Of a stretch of DNA of 64,000 nt, positions 26,510 through 35,411 are shown one piece after another. Source of the DNA: JAVJSU01 sp040219275 (lineage in GTDB: Bacteria > Chloroflexota > Anaerolineae > Aggregatilineales > Phototrophicaceae). Location of the stretch: contig JAVJSU010000070.1 of assembly GCA_040219275.1 (NCBI GenBank), positions 1 to 64,000 of the forward strand. The letters are read 5' to 3'. Numbering within the stretch: the first letter of the stretch is position 1; every line of letters begins with the position of its first letter. Both the position numbers and the translations under genes were made by a program. The notes under the pieces were generated by a model. It was not told the DNA's origin and searched no databases. It saw only the letters and a program-made list of their open reading frames with translations.

Positions 26510-27993
26510 TGCCATACTTTATGGGCATAGACATCAGCACGACCAGCGCAAAAGCGGTCATCATTGATGAAGCGGGGGCGGTGCTGTCGATTGGCAGTTC
26601 CGCCCAACCCATCAGCCAACCCAAACCGCTGTGGAGCGAACAAAATCCAGCGGATTGGTGGGATGGTGTGGTCAATTCGATCCGTCAGGCGCTGAGTGAA
26701 GCCAACCTGAGCGGTGCAGACATCTCCGGCATCAGCATGACGGGACAAATGCACGGACTCGTGATGCTCGACGAAGAAGGCTTGGTGTTGCGTCCGTCCA
26801 TCCTGTGGAACGATCAACGTACGCAGGCACAATGCGATTATATGACGGAGACAATCGGCTTTGAACGGCTGATCGAATTGACCGGAAACCGGGCATTAAC
26901 CGGCTTCACCGCGCCGAAAATTTTGTGGGTGCGCGATAATGAGCCGGACGTGTATGCGAAATGCGCCCATATTTTGCTCCCGAAAGATTACATCCGCTAC
27001 AAATTGACGGGCGACTACGCCACCGACCGCGCAGGTGCGGCGGGAACATCTTTGCTCAACGTGGCACAGCGCAATTGGTCGCAGGAAGTCATCGACGCGC
27101 TAGACATCCCGCGTGAATGGTTGCCAAAAGTTCACGAAGGCACAGAAGCTACAGGCGCAATCAGCGCAGAAACCGCCGACCTGACCGGACTATCAGCAGG
27201 CACGCCCGTTTTCGGTGGCGGTGGCGATCAAGCGGCGGGCGCAGTTGGCATGGGCTGTGTCTCACCGGATAAAATCGGCGTGACCGTCGGGACTTCAGGC
27301 GTAGTCTTTGCGCCACTCTCTAGCTATGCCTATGAGCCAGAAGGTCGTTTACATGCCTTCTGTCATGCCGTGCCGGGACAGTGGCATTTTATGGGCGTGA
27401 TGCTGAGTGCGGCGGGGAGTTTGCAATGGTATCGGGATACGCTCGCGCCGGATGTGGATTTTGACACACTTCTCGCCGAAACCGAATCCGTGCCTGCGGG
27501 CAGTGATGGTTTGTTGTTCCTGCCCTATCTGAGTGGCGAACGCACACCTCACCCTGATCCACTCGCACGCGGCGCATTCGTCGGTTTGACCACGCGCCAC
27601 ACCCGTGGACACATGACCCGCGCTGTGCTGGAAGGCGTGGCGTTCGGCTTAAAAGATACGTTCACATTGATTGATAATGTCGGCTTACCGGAAAAATTCG
27701 AGGTGCGCATCAGTGGTGGCGGGGCAAAATCCCCCATCTGGCAACAGATCATCGCGGATGTCTTCGGCGCGACTCTGGTAAACGTCAACACACCGGAAGC
27801 GGGTGCGTTCGGTGCGGCGGTGCTGGCGTGCGTCGGCACAGGAACGTATAGCGATGTGGCAACTGCTTGTAACACAATGATCGTCACCGAACATAGCGTT
27901 GCACCCGGAGATAATCAGGCGGCGTATGAAAAAGCCTACGCCAATTATCGTGACCTGTATCCGGCGTTGAAAGACTTATTTGCGAGATTGTAA
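26509..27993 (+). CDS. xylB: Xylulokinase
   Basis: 494-aa FGGY kinase with MGIDISTTSAKAVIID at the N-terminus, GISMTGQMHGLVMLD near residue 80, FGGGGDQAAGAVG around the catalytic Asp near 240, and VTVGTSGVVFAP. This is the canonical xylulokinase arrangement. It phosphorylates D-xylulose to xylulose 5-phosphate. It is coupled to xylA by a one-base overlap. It is a clear paralogue of the 3.7-5.2 kb kinase, but closer to textbook XylB. Confidence 0.95.
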   Translation: MPYFMGIDISTTSAKAVIIDEAGAVLSIGSSAQPISQPKPLWSEQNPADWWDGVVNSIRQALSEANLSGADISGISMTGQMHGLVMLDEEGLVLRPSILWNDQRTQAQCDYMTETIGFERLIELTGNRALTGFTAPKILWVRDNEPDVYAKCAHILLPKDYIRYKLTGDYATDRAGAAGTSLLNVAQRNWSQEVIDALDIPREWLPKVHEGTEATGAISAETADLTGLSAGTPVFGGGGDQAAGAVGMGCVSPDKIGVTVGTSGVVFAPLSSYAYEPEGRLHAFCHAVPGQWHFMGVMLSAAGSLQWYRDTLAPDVDFDTLLAETESVPAGSDGLLFLPYLSGERTPHPDPLARGAFVGLTTRHTRGHMTRAVLEGVAFGLKDTFTLIDNVGLPEKFEVRISGGGAKSPIWQQIIADVFGATLVNVNTPEAGAFGAAVLACVGTGTYSDVATACNTMIVTEHSVAPGDNQAAYEKAYANYRDLYPALKDLFARL

Positions 27994-28053
27994 AAGAGTT
28001 TTCAGTGAAAAGATGTGACGATTTTTTGAAGCATATCAGATAGTGAACGAATC

Positions 28054-28098
28054 GTAGGGGCGAACTGCTAGTTCGCCCTCGAATTGTCAGTTCGCCCT
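28054..28098. repeat. Dispersed palindromic repeat with an extra right arm
   Basis: GTAGGGGCGAACTGCTAGTT with right arm TTCGCCCTC, followed by a second half unit (TGTCAGTTCGCCCT). The loop and inner stem changed together (GAAC/GTTC in place of GACC/GGTC), preserving pairing. Confidence 0.75.
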
Positions 28099-28122
28099 GA
28101 TGATTTTATAGGCAAATTCGGC

Positions 28123-28419
28123 TTAATATCCCCAGGAGATGGATTGGTATTCGGGGTGACGGTTGACGTAAGATTTTACGAACGGACACAGCGGTTGCAC
28201 CTTCAAGCCTTCGTTTTTAGCATATTCCATCACATGATGTGCCATTTTTCCGGCGATGCCATGCCCCTCTAATTCTTCCGGCACTTCGGTATGGGTGTAG
28301 ATGATGTTGTTGCCGGAGTGTATATATTCGATGAGGGCGAGCTTATCCCCGATTTTGACTTCAAAACGATTTTCCGCCGTGTTGTTGATGATTTCCAGAT
28401 TATCGAGATCAATTTCCAT
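28123..28419 (-). CDS. GNAT-like N-acetyltransferase (YjdJ type)
   Basis: Small acetyltransferase-fold protein (~98 aa from MEIDLDN). Shows the short GNAT pattern YTHTEVPEELEGHGIAGKMA (acetyl-CoA loop) and VQPLCPFVKSYVNRHPEY, both typical of the YjdJ subgroup. Substrate unknown. The frame is open for 13 more codons upstream, but family length supports the later Met. It is convergent with xylB and stands alone. Confidence 0.85.
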   Translation of the reverse strand: MEIDLDNLEIINNTAENRFEVKIGDKLALIEYIHSGNNIIYTHTEVPEELEGHGIAGKMAHHVMEYAKNEGLKVQPLCPFVKSYVNRHPEYQSISWGY

Positions 28420-28569
28420 ATGACGATGACCTTCCCTATTCAGTGATTTACGAAACAAGATACTCTCTAAACGGACTATCGTCCATTTTTCTCAAATATA
28501 CACTAAAACGATGCCCTGTGTAAATCAGAAACGTGTTAGAACGGATTGCGAAATAGCTAAGTGGTCGTT

Positions 28570-28986
28570 TTAAGTTTCAGGCAGATTTTCAACCTGACTA
28601 ATTTCAAATAGGTGACCATCGGGATCGCGGAAGAAACAGCGGATTTCTGATCCACTGTTGACGGGTGGGGTCAAGAAAATCGCCCCGCGTGCGTTGAGTG
28701 TTTCGTACGCATCCTGACAATCCGGCACGCGAATTGTCATCGCATGGCTGACGCGGTTCACATCGTCGGGAGGCGCAAATGTGACGGTGGGTTTGTCTTC
28801 GGTGGGGTCTCCGCCAGTGACCAGAAGCAACCATCCACCCTGAAATTGCAACACCACCGATGAGCCGCCATATTCGCGGAAAAGTGTTGCGCCCAGAACC
28901 GTTGTGTAAAAATCCCGCGAGCGATTCACATCGCTCACCACCATAATATGCGTTAATGCCACCCCATCTGTCGGGAACTCACCCAT
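28570..28986 (-). CDS. VOC family (glyoxalase/bleomycin resistance-like) protein
   Basis: 138-aa vicinal-oxygen-chelate fold protein with paired beta-alpha-beta units: THIMVVSDVNRSRDFYTTVL at the start and IRCFFRDPDGHLFEISQVE at the end. The His near residue 13 and Glu near 130 fit the metal-ligand positions. Substrate cannot be read from sequence. Single gene. Confidence 0.88.
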   Translation of the reverse strand: MGEFPTDGVALTHIMVVSDVNRSRDFYTTVLGATLFREYGGSSVVLQFQGGWLLLVTGGDPTEDKPTVTFAPPDDVNRVSHAMTIRVPDCQDAYETLNARGAIFLTPPVNSGSEIRCFFRDPDGHLFEISQVENLPET

Positions 28987-29053
28987 GATTTTTTATCCTT
29001 GTCCTTATCCGAACATGCAACTGTCGTTATGACAGGTGATTCTGAACCAACGT

Positions 29054-29620
29054 TTAGCGCACTTTGTCGAAGACATACGCGACTTTTAAGGTGAATCCCG
29101 GCAGGATGGTTCCGCCGTCAAGCGTGCCTTCTGCATCAACGAAGACCAGTGATTTTCCCGGCTGGTGTACCTCAACAGTCAATTTCTTGCGGTCAAATAC
29201 CCAGACAATGGTACCCGCTTTCATATAATGGCTGATCTTGATGCGGAGGTCTTCCTGCTCCTGTGCATTTGTAGGGTCGGAGATGACTTCTACTGCCAGA
29301 TCAGGTGGCAGAGGATTATAGCCTTTATCAGCGAGGAATTGCTGTTTCTCATAGGCAACAAACGCCACATCAGGCGCATATTTCTCACCATCAACCAGAT
29401 ACCCGCCACTTTCTCCGGTAAGATGACCAATATCATGCGTTTTCAGCCAGATATAGAGTTCACCGAATATAATACCTGCGATTTTTGATGCAAGTGGGTT
29501 GGATGGCACTTCAACCGCCCTTCCGCCGATATATTCAAATAAACGCTCTGCATTTTCAGGGCGAGTAATTAGGGCTTCAAATTCTTCAATCGACACGGCA
29601 GGGTGCGCTTGAACAACCAT
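29054..29620 (-). CDS. Uma2-family putative endonuclease
   Basis: 188-aa PD-(D/E)XK-fold protein of the Uma2 (DUF820) family: N-terminal FEALITRPENAERLFEYIGG, catalytic region KYAPDVAFV then PDLAVEVISDPTNAQEQEDL, and IVWVFDRKKLTVEVH. These proteins are abundant in Chloroflexota and cyanobacteria, and their biological role is poorly defined; some are linked to mobile elements. No partner gene is adjacent. Confidence 0.88.
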   Translation of the reverse strand: MVVQAHPAVSIEEFEALITRPENAERLFEYIGGRAVEVPSNPLASKIAGIIFGELYIWLKTHDIGHLTGESGGYLVDGEKYAPDVAFVAYEKQQFLADKGYNPLPPDLAVEVISDPTNAQEQEDLRIKISHYMKAGTIVWVFDRKKLTVEVHQPGKSLVFVDAEGTLDGGTILPGFTLKVAYVFDKVR

Positions 29621-29764
29621 AATTTATTCCTCATAACATGTACTTCTATATTATCATAAATTAGATCTGCTCAGGTTGCCTTTGATCTCTCCGCGCCAAA
29701 AGCCAACGTATATTATTCTAGCGCCTGCTTCATGCTATCTTAAGTTAATAGACTTAACGCATAA

Positions 29765-30811
29765 ATGGCCAAACAAATCTTGTCACCCAGACTCGCACTC
29801 CTAATTGATGCTGAAAACATTTCTCACAAAGACCTATCCCGCATATTAAGACGGGTTACCCCACTTGGCGAGCTTACTGTGAAGGCGGTTTATGGCAATT
29901 GGGACTTGCCAGCCTTGCAACCATGGCACGAAGCCGCCACGCAAAATGACTTCAAAATCCGGCATCAGTCGAACCCGTCGAAAACAAAAAACACCTCCGA
30001 CATGAAGCTCATTATGGACGCAATGGAGATCATTCATCATGTTCCGGTAGATGCGTTCTGTCTGGTGACCAACGATGCAGATTACATCCCGTTGTGTGAT
30101 AAATTACATGAAGCGAAAAAATACGTGGTCGGCATCGGCTATCAGCACGCCGCCGAGTTACTCATGCGTGCATGTGACCAATTCATTTTCATCAAGCGCA
30201 AAACCCTGCCCGTTGCACCTGTTGCTCCCGTTGTTGAAAACCCCATTCCCATAAAAGTCGAGACTCCTCCTCCCGTACTGGAAAATCCTTCACCCGTACC
30301 TGAACAACCCGCAATCATCAAAACAACACCTATGCCCAATCTCAAAAAGCTCTTAAAAAAAGCCTTTGCACAAGCATCTTCACGCGAAAACGAATGGATT
30401 GCCCTATCGCCTCTAGGCACAGCGATTCGGCAAATTGACACGGGTTTTGATTCTAATAACTACGATCATCCTACACTTTCCAGGCTCCTGGATTCCGTTC
30501 CCAATATTGTCGAACTCAAAGGCAGTGGCAATGATTTGTGCGCCCGCCTCAAACCAACGCCAACACCGAAAAAAGCAACACTCCAGAAGAACCTAGAAAA
30601 ATTACTTTCTCAAGCGTTTGATACTGTAGAACCGGAAAAAGACGAGTGGGTAAAATTATCCTCACTCGGCAACGCGCTTAGGAAAGTTCAAACTGGATTT
30701 ACGTCCAAGAAATACGGGCACGCCACACTCTCTAAGCTACTGCAAACCATGCCTCATTTTGTAGAGCTTCACAACAACGGCAACGGGAAATCTGCACGGC
30801 TCAAGAAATAG
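29765..30811 (+). CDS. NYN-domain nuclease-like protein with two OST-HTH (LOTUS) domains
   Basis: 348 aa. Residues ~8-145 are a NYN/LabA PIN-like domain with the acidic cluster D15 (LALLIDAENIS), D79 (TSDMKLIMDAMEII) and N103-D104-D106 (VTNDADYIPL). A Pro/Val-rich linker (~147-192) leads to two consecutive OST-HTH domains (~193-265 and ~272-347), each with the pattern LKKLL...EW..L..LG.A.R....GF.S..Y.H..L..LL. NYN-OST-HTH proteins are thought to bind and cut RNA. The two C-terminal repeats are clearly related to each other, so a duplication is evident. Confidence 0.92.
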   Translation: MAKQILSPRLALLIDAENISHKDLSRILRRVTPLGELTVKAVYGNWDLPALQPWHEAATQNDFKIRHQSNPSKTKNTSDMKLIMDAMEIIHHVPVDAFCLVTNDADYIPLCDKLHEAKKYVVGIGYQHAAELLMRACDQFIFIKRKTLPVAPVAPVVENPIPIKVETPPPVLENPSPVPEQPAIIKTTPMPNLKKLLKKAFAQASSRENEWIALSPLGTAIRQIDTGFDSNNYDHPTLSRLLDSVPNIVELKGSGNDLCARLKPTPTPKKATLQKNLEKLLSQAFDTVEPEKDEWVKLSSLGNALRKVQTGFTSKKYGHATLSKLLQTMPHFVELHNNGNGKSARLKK

Positions 30812-30946
30812 CTACGCCAACGCTCTAAACTTAGTCCTCTCTGCAAATATTGCACATGAAAATATTGATTTTTCATACAGAACTCTTATACTGACAATAA
30901 AGACGGTTTGATTTTATGCAAACAGTGCTAATAAAGGGCATCAGCG

Positions 30947-31417
30947 ATGGAAATTACGGAAATTAACGAACAAGAGCTTCAAACATGGCTGGTTGTCCTA
31001 CGCGCTACCCACTGGCTAGATCAACAACTGGCGCGGGATATGATGAAGGAAGACAAGGTACGCATCAACTGGTATGACGTGCTAATTCACCTCCAACATG
31101 CGCCGGATTCCGCGCGGGGGATGCGGATGCAAGATTTGATTGACCGCGTGATTATAAGCAACAGTGGCATGACCCGCCTGATTGATCGACTGGTGGAGGA
31201 AGGGCTAGTCGTCCGACAAATGTACGACGATGATCGGCGCGAAGTGTATGTGACCATCACCGAAGCGGGGCGCAAAATGGTGACTCAACTCATGCAGAAT
31301 CACCAGAAGCGCATCAAGAAGTATTTTCTGGATTATGTCCATGACGACGAAATGGACGTGATTAAAGCGGTTTTTCAGCGGATCATCGAGTCGAATTCCT
31401 GCACGCCGGTGGAGTAA
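30947..31417 (+). CDS. MarR-family transcriptional regulator
   Basis: 156-aa winged-helix regulator: MRMQDLIDRVIISNSGMTRL forms the HTH and RLVEEGLVVRQMYDDDRREV with VYVTITEAGRKM forms the wing. Likely dimeric repressor of a nearby or distant efflux or stress gene. The last codons (CTPVE) match the end of the downstream VOC gene (CTPVG) at 16 of 18 bases. Confidence 0.9.
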   Translation: MEITEINEQELQTWLVVLRATHWLDQQLARDMMKEDKVRINWYDVLIHLQHAPDSARGMRMQDLIDRVIISNSGMTRLIDRLVEEGLVVRQMYDDDRREVYVTITEAGRKMVTQLMQNHQKRIKKYFLDYVHDDEMDVIKAVFQRIIESNSCTPVE

Positions 31418-31461
31418 AAATATGGCTAGAACTCTGCTCTTGACGTTATTTCCTCGTGCAA

Positions 31462-31488
31462 AAGGGCGATCTGCCAGATCGCCCCTAC
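31462..31488. repeat. Dispersed palindromic repeat, reverse orientation
   Basis: AAGGGCGATCTGCCAGATCG followed by CCCCTAC. The inner stem is GATC/GATC, a covarying variant of the family. It lies 45 nt past the MarR stop. Confidence 0.75.
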
Positions 31489-31645
31489 GGTAAATGCTTC
31501 CTCGCTCTGACCTAAATGCTAAACAACCATTCTGCGACATCAGTCTATGACTATTGTAAAAAATGGTGAATAATATTAGAATTTATGTTCTCTTAGTTAC
31601 CTATCTACGAGCGGAAATTGTCGCCATAATTTGGAGGTTAATAAG

Positions 31646-32035
31646 ATGAAATTTGGATATACGATCAATTATGTTGCTGATGTAGAAAAGGCGCTGGAAT
31701 TTTTTGAAAACGCTTTCGGTATAACACGGCGCTTTTTGACTGAAGAGAAAGACTATGGCGAGTTAGAAACAGGTGAAACGATACTCGCGTTTGCATCACA
31801 TCAATTAGGGCGCTCCAATTTAACAGGTGGCTATGTCAGCATGAGCGATACTGATAAACCATTAGGGTGTGAAATTGCACTCGTTACCGAGGATGTCAAT
31901 TCAGCATATGACAACGCGATAAAGGCAGGCGCGATTGGGCTAAAAACTCCCGAAGCCAAGCCGTGGGGACAAATAATTTCTTATGTGCGTTGCCCATCCG
32001 GCATTTTGCTTGAGCTGTGCACGCCAGTGGGGTAA
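31646..32035 (+). CDS. VOC family protein (glyoxalase-like)
   Basis: 129-aa VOC-fold protein: FGYTINYVADVEKALEFFEN, GYVSMSDTDKPLGCEIAL, and the C-terminal RCPSGILLELCTPVG. The ATG at 31646 has GGAGG 8 nt upstream, which decides the start over the TTG at 31631. No substrate can be assigned. It lies 230 nt after the MarR gene on the same strand and ends in an 18-nt stretch nearly identical to that gene's end. Confidence 0.88.
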   Translation: MKFGYTINYVADVEKALEFFENAFGITRRFLTEEKDYGELETGETILAFASHQLGRSNLTGGYVSMSDTDKPLGCEIALVTEDVNSAYDNAIKAGAIGLKTPEAKPWGQIISYVRCPSGILLELCTPVG

Positions 32036-32047
32036 TGTGCGTCTTAT

Positions 32048-32074
32048 GAGGGCGACGTGACAGGTCGCCCCTAC
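32048..32074. repeat. Dispersed palindromic repeat, reverse orientation
   Basis: AGGGCGACGTGACAGGTCGC followed by CCCTAC, 12 nt past the VOC stop codon. It is also close to the 3' end of the convergent aminopeptidase gene, so it could act in both 3' ends. Confidence 0.75.
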
Positions 32075-32088
32075 ATTGTATACGTATA

Positions 32089-33339
32089 TTAAACGCTAAA
32101 CGCCCATTCGCCGTTACGCATGATCGGTTCGGTTTGCCCATCGGCGGTTGTGCCGTCAATGTTCATCGCCCCACTGCCGATCATGAAATCGGTATGGACT
32201 AGGCTAGTATTGAGTCCGGCGGCGGTGAGTTCCTCTTCAGACATTTTCGTACCCCCAGCCACGTTAATCGCATAAGCACGTCCCAACGCCAGATGACAGG
32301 AGGCGTTCTCGTCAAAGAGCGTGTTATAGAAGATGCGACCTGATTGTGAAATCGGCGAGCTATGCGGGACGAGCGCGACTTCGCCAAAATGACCCGCGCC
32401 TTCGTCCGTGTCGATCATCTTCTTGAGGACTACTTCGCCCTTCTCTGCTGTGACCTTGACCACTTTGCCGTCTTCGAGAGTCAGGCTAAAGTTCTCGATG
32501 AGGGTGCCGTTGTAGTTGAGGGGCATCGACGAACTGACGACACCGTGTGCTTTTTCACGATGGGGGGCGCAGAAGACCTCCTCGGTGGGGATGTTCGGGA
32601 GGTAGAAAATATCATCTTTGTTGGTTGCGCCTCCGCCGAGCCAGCGATGATTTTCCGGCATTCCGAGCGTGAGGTCTGTGCCGGGGGCGGTGTAGTGGAG
32701 TGCTGTGTATTGCTTCTCGTTCAGATATTGATAACGGGCGGTCAGATTTTGGCTGTGTGCCTGCCATGCAGAGATAGGATCGGCTTGATCGGCGCGACAG
32801 ATGCTGAAGATCAAGTCCCACAGGGCGGGGATGCGCTGATCTTCGGGTAAATCCGGCAGGACTTTATCCGCCCATGATTTGACCGGAACGGCGATGATCG
32901 ACCATGTGCCGGAGAGTTCGTTGTTCATCTTGTGCGAGATGGGCTTCATCTGTTGCATGGCGGTGCGCTGAATGGTCATGACCGCGTCGGGGTCTTCGTT
33001 TGCCAGCAAATCCGGGTCTTGACCGACGATGCGTAAGTAGCTATCTCCATTGGACGCATTTTCATAGATCGCGTCAAAATACGATTTCGAGAATTCGGTC
33101 AGACTGCCTTCCGGTGCATGACGCAAACGGGTGAGGTTCAGCAGTTCGTCCGACCACATCACATCCACCAACGGCGCTCCGGCATCGTAGGCTTTTTCGG
33201 CGATAAGGCGCACGAATTGGGGGATGTCCGGCGTTCCGGTGAGGGGTGCGTTGATGAGCACCTTTCTGCCCGGTTGGGTGTGTAAGCCGAAGTGGACGAT
33301 GACTTCGGCGAAATTGGCTAGCCTGGTTTCAAAATCCAT
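32089..33339 (-). CDS. Aminopeptidase, M29 family
   Basis: 416-aa metallo-aminopeptidase of the AmpS/PepS (M29) family: N-terminal LANFAEVIVHFGLHTQPGRK, ADKVLPDLPEDQRIPALWDL, NIPTEEVFCAPHREKAHGVV, VVLKKMIDTDEGAGHFGEVA and the C-terminal HTDFMIGSGAMNIDG. The conserved E, H and D in these blocks are the expected metal ligands. Cytoplasmic peptide turnover is the likely role. The start MDFETRL follows a GGAGA 8 nt upstream, which excludes the earlier in-frame Met. Confidence 0.92.
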   Translation of the reverse strand: MDFETRLANFAEVIVHFGLHTQPGRKVLINAPLTGTPDIPQFVRLIAEKAYDAGAPLVDVMWSDELLNLTRLRHAPEGSLTEFSKSYFDAIYENASNGDSYLRIVGQDPDLLANEDPDAVMTIQRTAMQQMKPISHKMNNELSGTWSIIAVPVKSWADKVLPDLPEDQRIPALWDLIFSICRADQADPISAWQAHSQNLTARYQYLNEKQYTALHYTAPGTDLTLGMPENHRWLGGGATNKDDIFYLPNIPTEEVFCAPHREKAHGVVSSSMPLNYNGTLIENFSLTLEDGKVVKVTAEKGEVVLKKMIDTDEGAGHFGEVALVPHSSPISQSGRIFYNTLFDENASCHLALGRAYAINVAGGTKMSEEELTAAGLNTSLVHTDFMIGSGAMNIDGTTADGQTEPIMRNGEWAFSV

Positions 33340-33420
33340 TCTAAAAGTCTCCATAAAGTTAAGTCATGGGGACTATTGTACATGACGGGAGACAGATGGA
33401 TTAAGTCCGTTTTTAGTTTT

Positions 33421-33505
33421 AATCCCCTCCCTATAATCCCGCGAACGTAAGTTCGTTCCCGCTTACGGGCGTAGACACTCCTAAATCGCAAGGAGGGACT
33501 TTACA
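33421..33505 (+). repeat. CCCTCCC-type repeat, left flank of the restriction island
   Basis: Begins AATCCCCTCCCTATAATCCC and ends CGCAAGGAGGGACTTTACAC. The copy at 36713-36761 in the same orientation begins AATCCCCTCCCTAAATCCCT and ends CGCAAAGAGGGACTTTCCAC, so the left copy carries ~40 extra bases with a small hairpin (GAACGTAAGTTC). The pair brackets the methylase and endonuclease genes. Confidence 0.65.
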
Positions 33506-33807
33506 CTACCTCAAGAAGGTTGTTGCGGTGGTGGTGCGAGATTTTTTTACGCGGCGAGAGCGTTTGTCTGGCAAGTGCCATCAAAATGAAAAGTTTTTTT
33601 CTGCCAACTTGTGGCATTTTTTGTAAGATTGAGGGGAGATCGTCGCATTTTTTGCGCCATGATGTTGACGGTAGCGCGATGTTTGTTGGCAGTTGTGGCA
33701 CAGGTTGATGGTGTGTGATTGCCATGATTGACCAAACGCAAGTATTCCGCATATTTTAGACTTGTCATTATAGCACAAGTGTTCGTATCTTTGAGTTAGA
33801 ATTTGGG

Positions 33808-33813
33808 TATAAT
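33808..33813 (+). promoter_or_regulatory. Possible -10 box for the methyltransferase gene
   Basis: TATAAT preceded by GGG; no good -35 at 16-18 nt (TTCGTA is the nearest candidate). It lies ~180 nt upstream of the methylase start. Confidence 0.3.
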
Positions 33814-33989
33814 AGGGTGGGAGGATTGGTTGTGAATTCGCGCCGGAGGAAAAGGTATGGGTGGGGTTATATTCCAAAATCGTGGATTTCGTGGATTTTT
33901 GAGCTTGAATAATATTTCCACGGTAACTAAACAAGTGGAATTTTTCATGCTATCCTGATAATAGAAAGCTAAAAGAATTGGATCAGTTT

Positions 33990-35408
33990 ATGAGATTAGA
34001 AGAAAATATGTCTGAATATGAAGCTCAGAGTGCCCCTGAAACAACTCGAATTGAAAAATCATCAGTATCTCGTATCCATTCAATGATTGACCTTTTTGCT
34101 GGATGTGGCGGATTATCTTTGGGCTTTGAAAATGCAGGTTTTACTCCTGTATTTGTAAACGAATTGAATCAAGATGCTTTAAGTACTTATCTACTAAACA
34201 GGGAACATTCGTTAGGTGGGATTGCTTTCTCAGATAATGCTGCTCTTCACTCTAATGATGCTCACGAACTTGAAGGAAAGCGACTAGAACAGCTACAATC
34301 GGATTTATCTAATATCCATGAACTTGATCTTCATTTTGAACACGCAGAGGAAGATGAAAGCGGATTAGATATTATAGCGGGTGGACCGCCATGTCAGGGA
34401 TATTCTGGCATAGGGCATCGACGATCATACGGTGTGGATAAAAAAGACTTACCATCCAATACACTTTATGTGCGAATGGTGCAGATCATAAAAACTCTAA
34501 GACCAAAGATATTTCTATTTGAGAATGTGAGGGGTTTACTAAACTCCCGTTGGACACAAGGTGGCAGTAACCTTATTTGGCCAGATGTGTTAGCCGAATT
34601 TCGAAGCATCAGAGGATATGAGGTAAGATGGAACCTAGTTCACGCCCGCGACTATGGTGTACCACAGAATCGACCTCGTGTACTTTTAGTTGGTATACGA
34701 CGTGATATAGTAGGATCATCACAACAACTTAATCCCCGCGCCGACACAGAAGATGCCATTAAATGTGGTTTTTTACCCCCTCCACAAGCAAATAACTGGC
34801 CACATTTATACGAACTATTGGGTGATCTTATAGACCCTAAGATACCTGACATATTGGCTAGTGGTGATTTTCCTTCCGGTACCTTTGAAACCACCAAATA
34901 TCCGCACCGTGCGATGACACCTATTCAAAAACATCTCAGAAGTGCGCCACCGTGGTGGGAAATCAATCGCACAGTACAGTTAACAGAACAAGAATACAGC
35001 AGGCATAGCCGAAAAGTTTTCGCGAAATTTTCCGCCATGCTTCAAAATGGTGGGACTATCCCGGAGGAATTCAAAACTAAAAAGTTTTCGCAGCGTCTTC
35101 TTCCGGCTCAATGGGGACTAGAGGGACCCACTATAACCGTCACATCAATGCCAGATGATTACGTGCATTTTTCACAGCCACGTACGTTAACTGTGAGAGA
35201 ATGGGCGAGGATTCAACTCTTCCCCGACTGGTATCGCTTTGCAGGAAAACGTACGACTGGGGGTATAAGAAGAGCGGGTAATCCGCTTGAGGGAATCTTT
35301 GATCGTGAGGTTCCAAAATATACCCAAATTGGGAATGCTGTGCCGGTCGGTCTAGCTGAAAAAGTAGGCAACCATTTGAAATCCATAATCGACGAGGTGT
35401 CAAGATAA
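33990..35408 (+). CDS. DNA (cytosine-5) methyltransferase of a type II R-M system
   Basis: 472-aa C5-cytosine methylase. Motif I DLFAGCGGLSLGFENAGF (residues ~34-51), motif IV GGPPCQGYSGIG with catalytic C135, motif VI FENVRGL (Glu ~178), motif VIII QNRPRVLLVGIR, a target-recognition region ~290-400, and motif X QIGNAVPVGLAEKV. It should methylate cytosine in the site cut by the downstream endonuclease. The stop is followed after 3 nt by the endonuclease start. Base composition is AT-richer than the flanking metabolic genes, consistent with transfer. Confidence 0.95.
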   Translation: MRLEENMSEYEAQSAPETTRIEKSSVSRIHSMIDLFAGCGGLSLGFENAGFTPVFVNELNQDALSTYLLNREHSLGGIAFSDNAALHSNDAHELEGKRLEQLQSDLSNIHELDLHFEHAEEDESGLDIIAGGPPCQGYSGIGHRRSYGVDKKDLPSNTLYVRMVQIIKTLRPKIFLFENVRGLLNSRWTQGGSNLIWPDVLAEFRSIRGYEVRWNLVHARDYGVPQNRPRVLLVGIRRDIVGSSQQLNPRADTEDAIKCGFLPPPQANNWPHLYELLGDLIDPKIPDILASGDFPSGTFETTKYPHRAMTPIQKHLRSAPPWWEINRTVQLTEQEYSRHSRKVFAKFSAMLQNGGTIPEEFKTKKFSQRLLPAQWGLEGPTITVTSMPDDYVHFSQPRTLTVREWARIQLFPDWYRFAGKRTTGGIRRAGNPLEGIFDREVPKYTQIGNAVPVGLAEKVGNHLKSIIDEVSR

Positions 35409-35411
35409 GCC

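Larger units (their letters stand above)
33340..33989. other. Intergenic region left of the restriction-modification system
   Basis: No convincing gene. 33421-33505 is a CCCTCCC-type repeat also found at 36713-36761. The centre (33565-33700) holds three imperfect inverted-repeat boxes (TGGCAAGTGCCA, TGCCAACTTGTGGCA, TTGGCAGTTGTGGCA). Two opposed TATAAT-like boxes lie near 33770 (minus) and 33808 (plus). Confidence 0.5.

Noticed and set aside
3715..27993. The two xylulokinase genes as a recent duplication
   Set aside because: They share family motifs only; catalytic-Asp region and neighbours differ, so they are old paralogues.
31462..32074. Possible CRISPR-like repeat pair
   Set aside because: The two palindromes are isolated, ~590 bp apart and belong to a dispersed hairpin family; no regular spacers and no cas genes anywhere in the window.
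33501..33934. Minus-strand frames with CHNC and CHK patterns left of the R-M operon
   Set aside because: Looked at as a decayed zinc-ribbon transposase, but no frame gives a continuous family pattern and the cysteine motifs come from the short repeated boxes.
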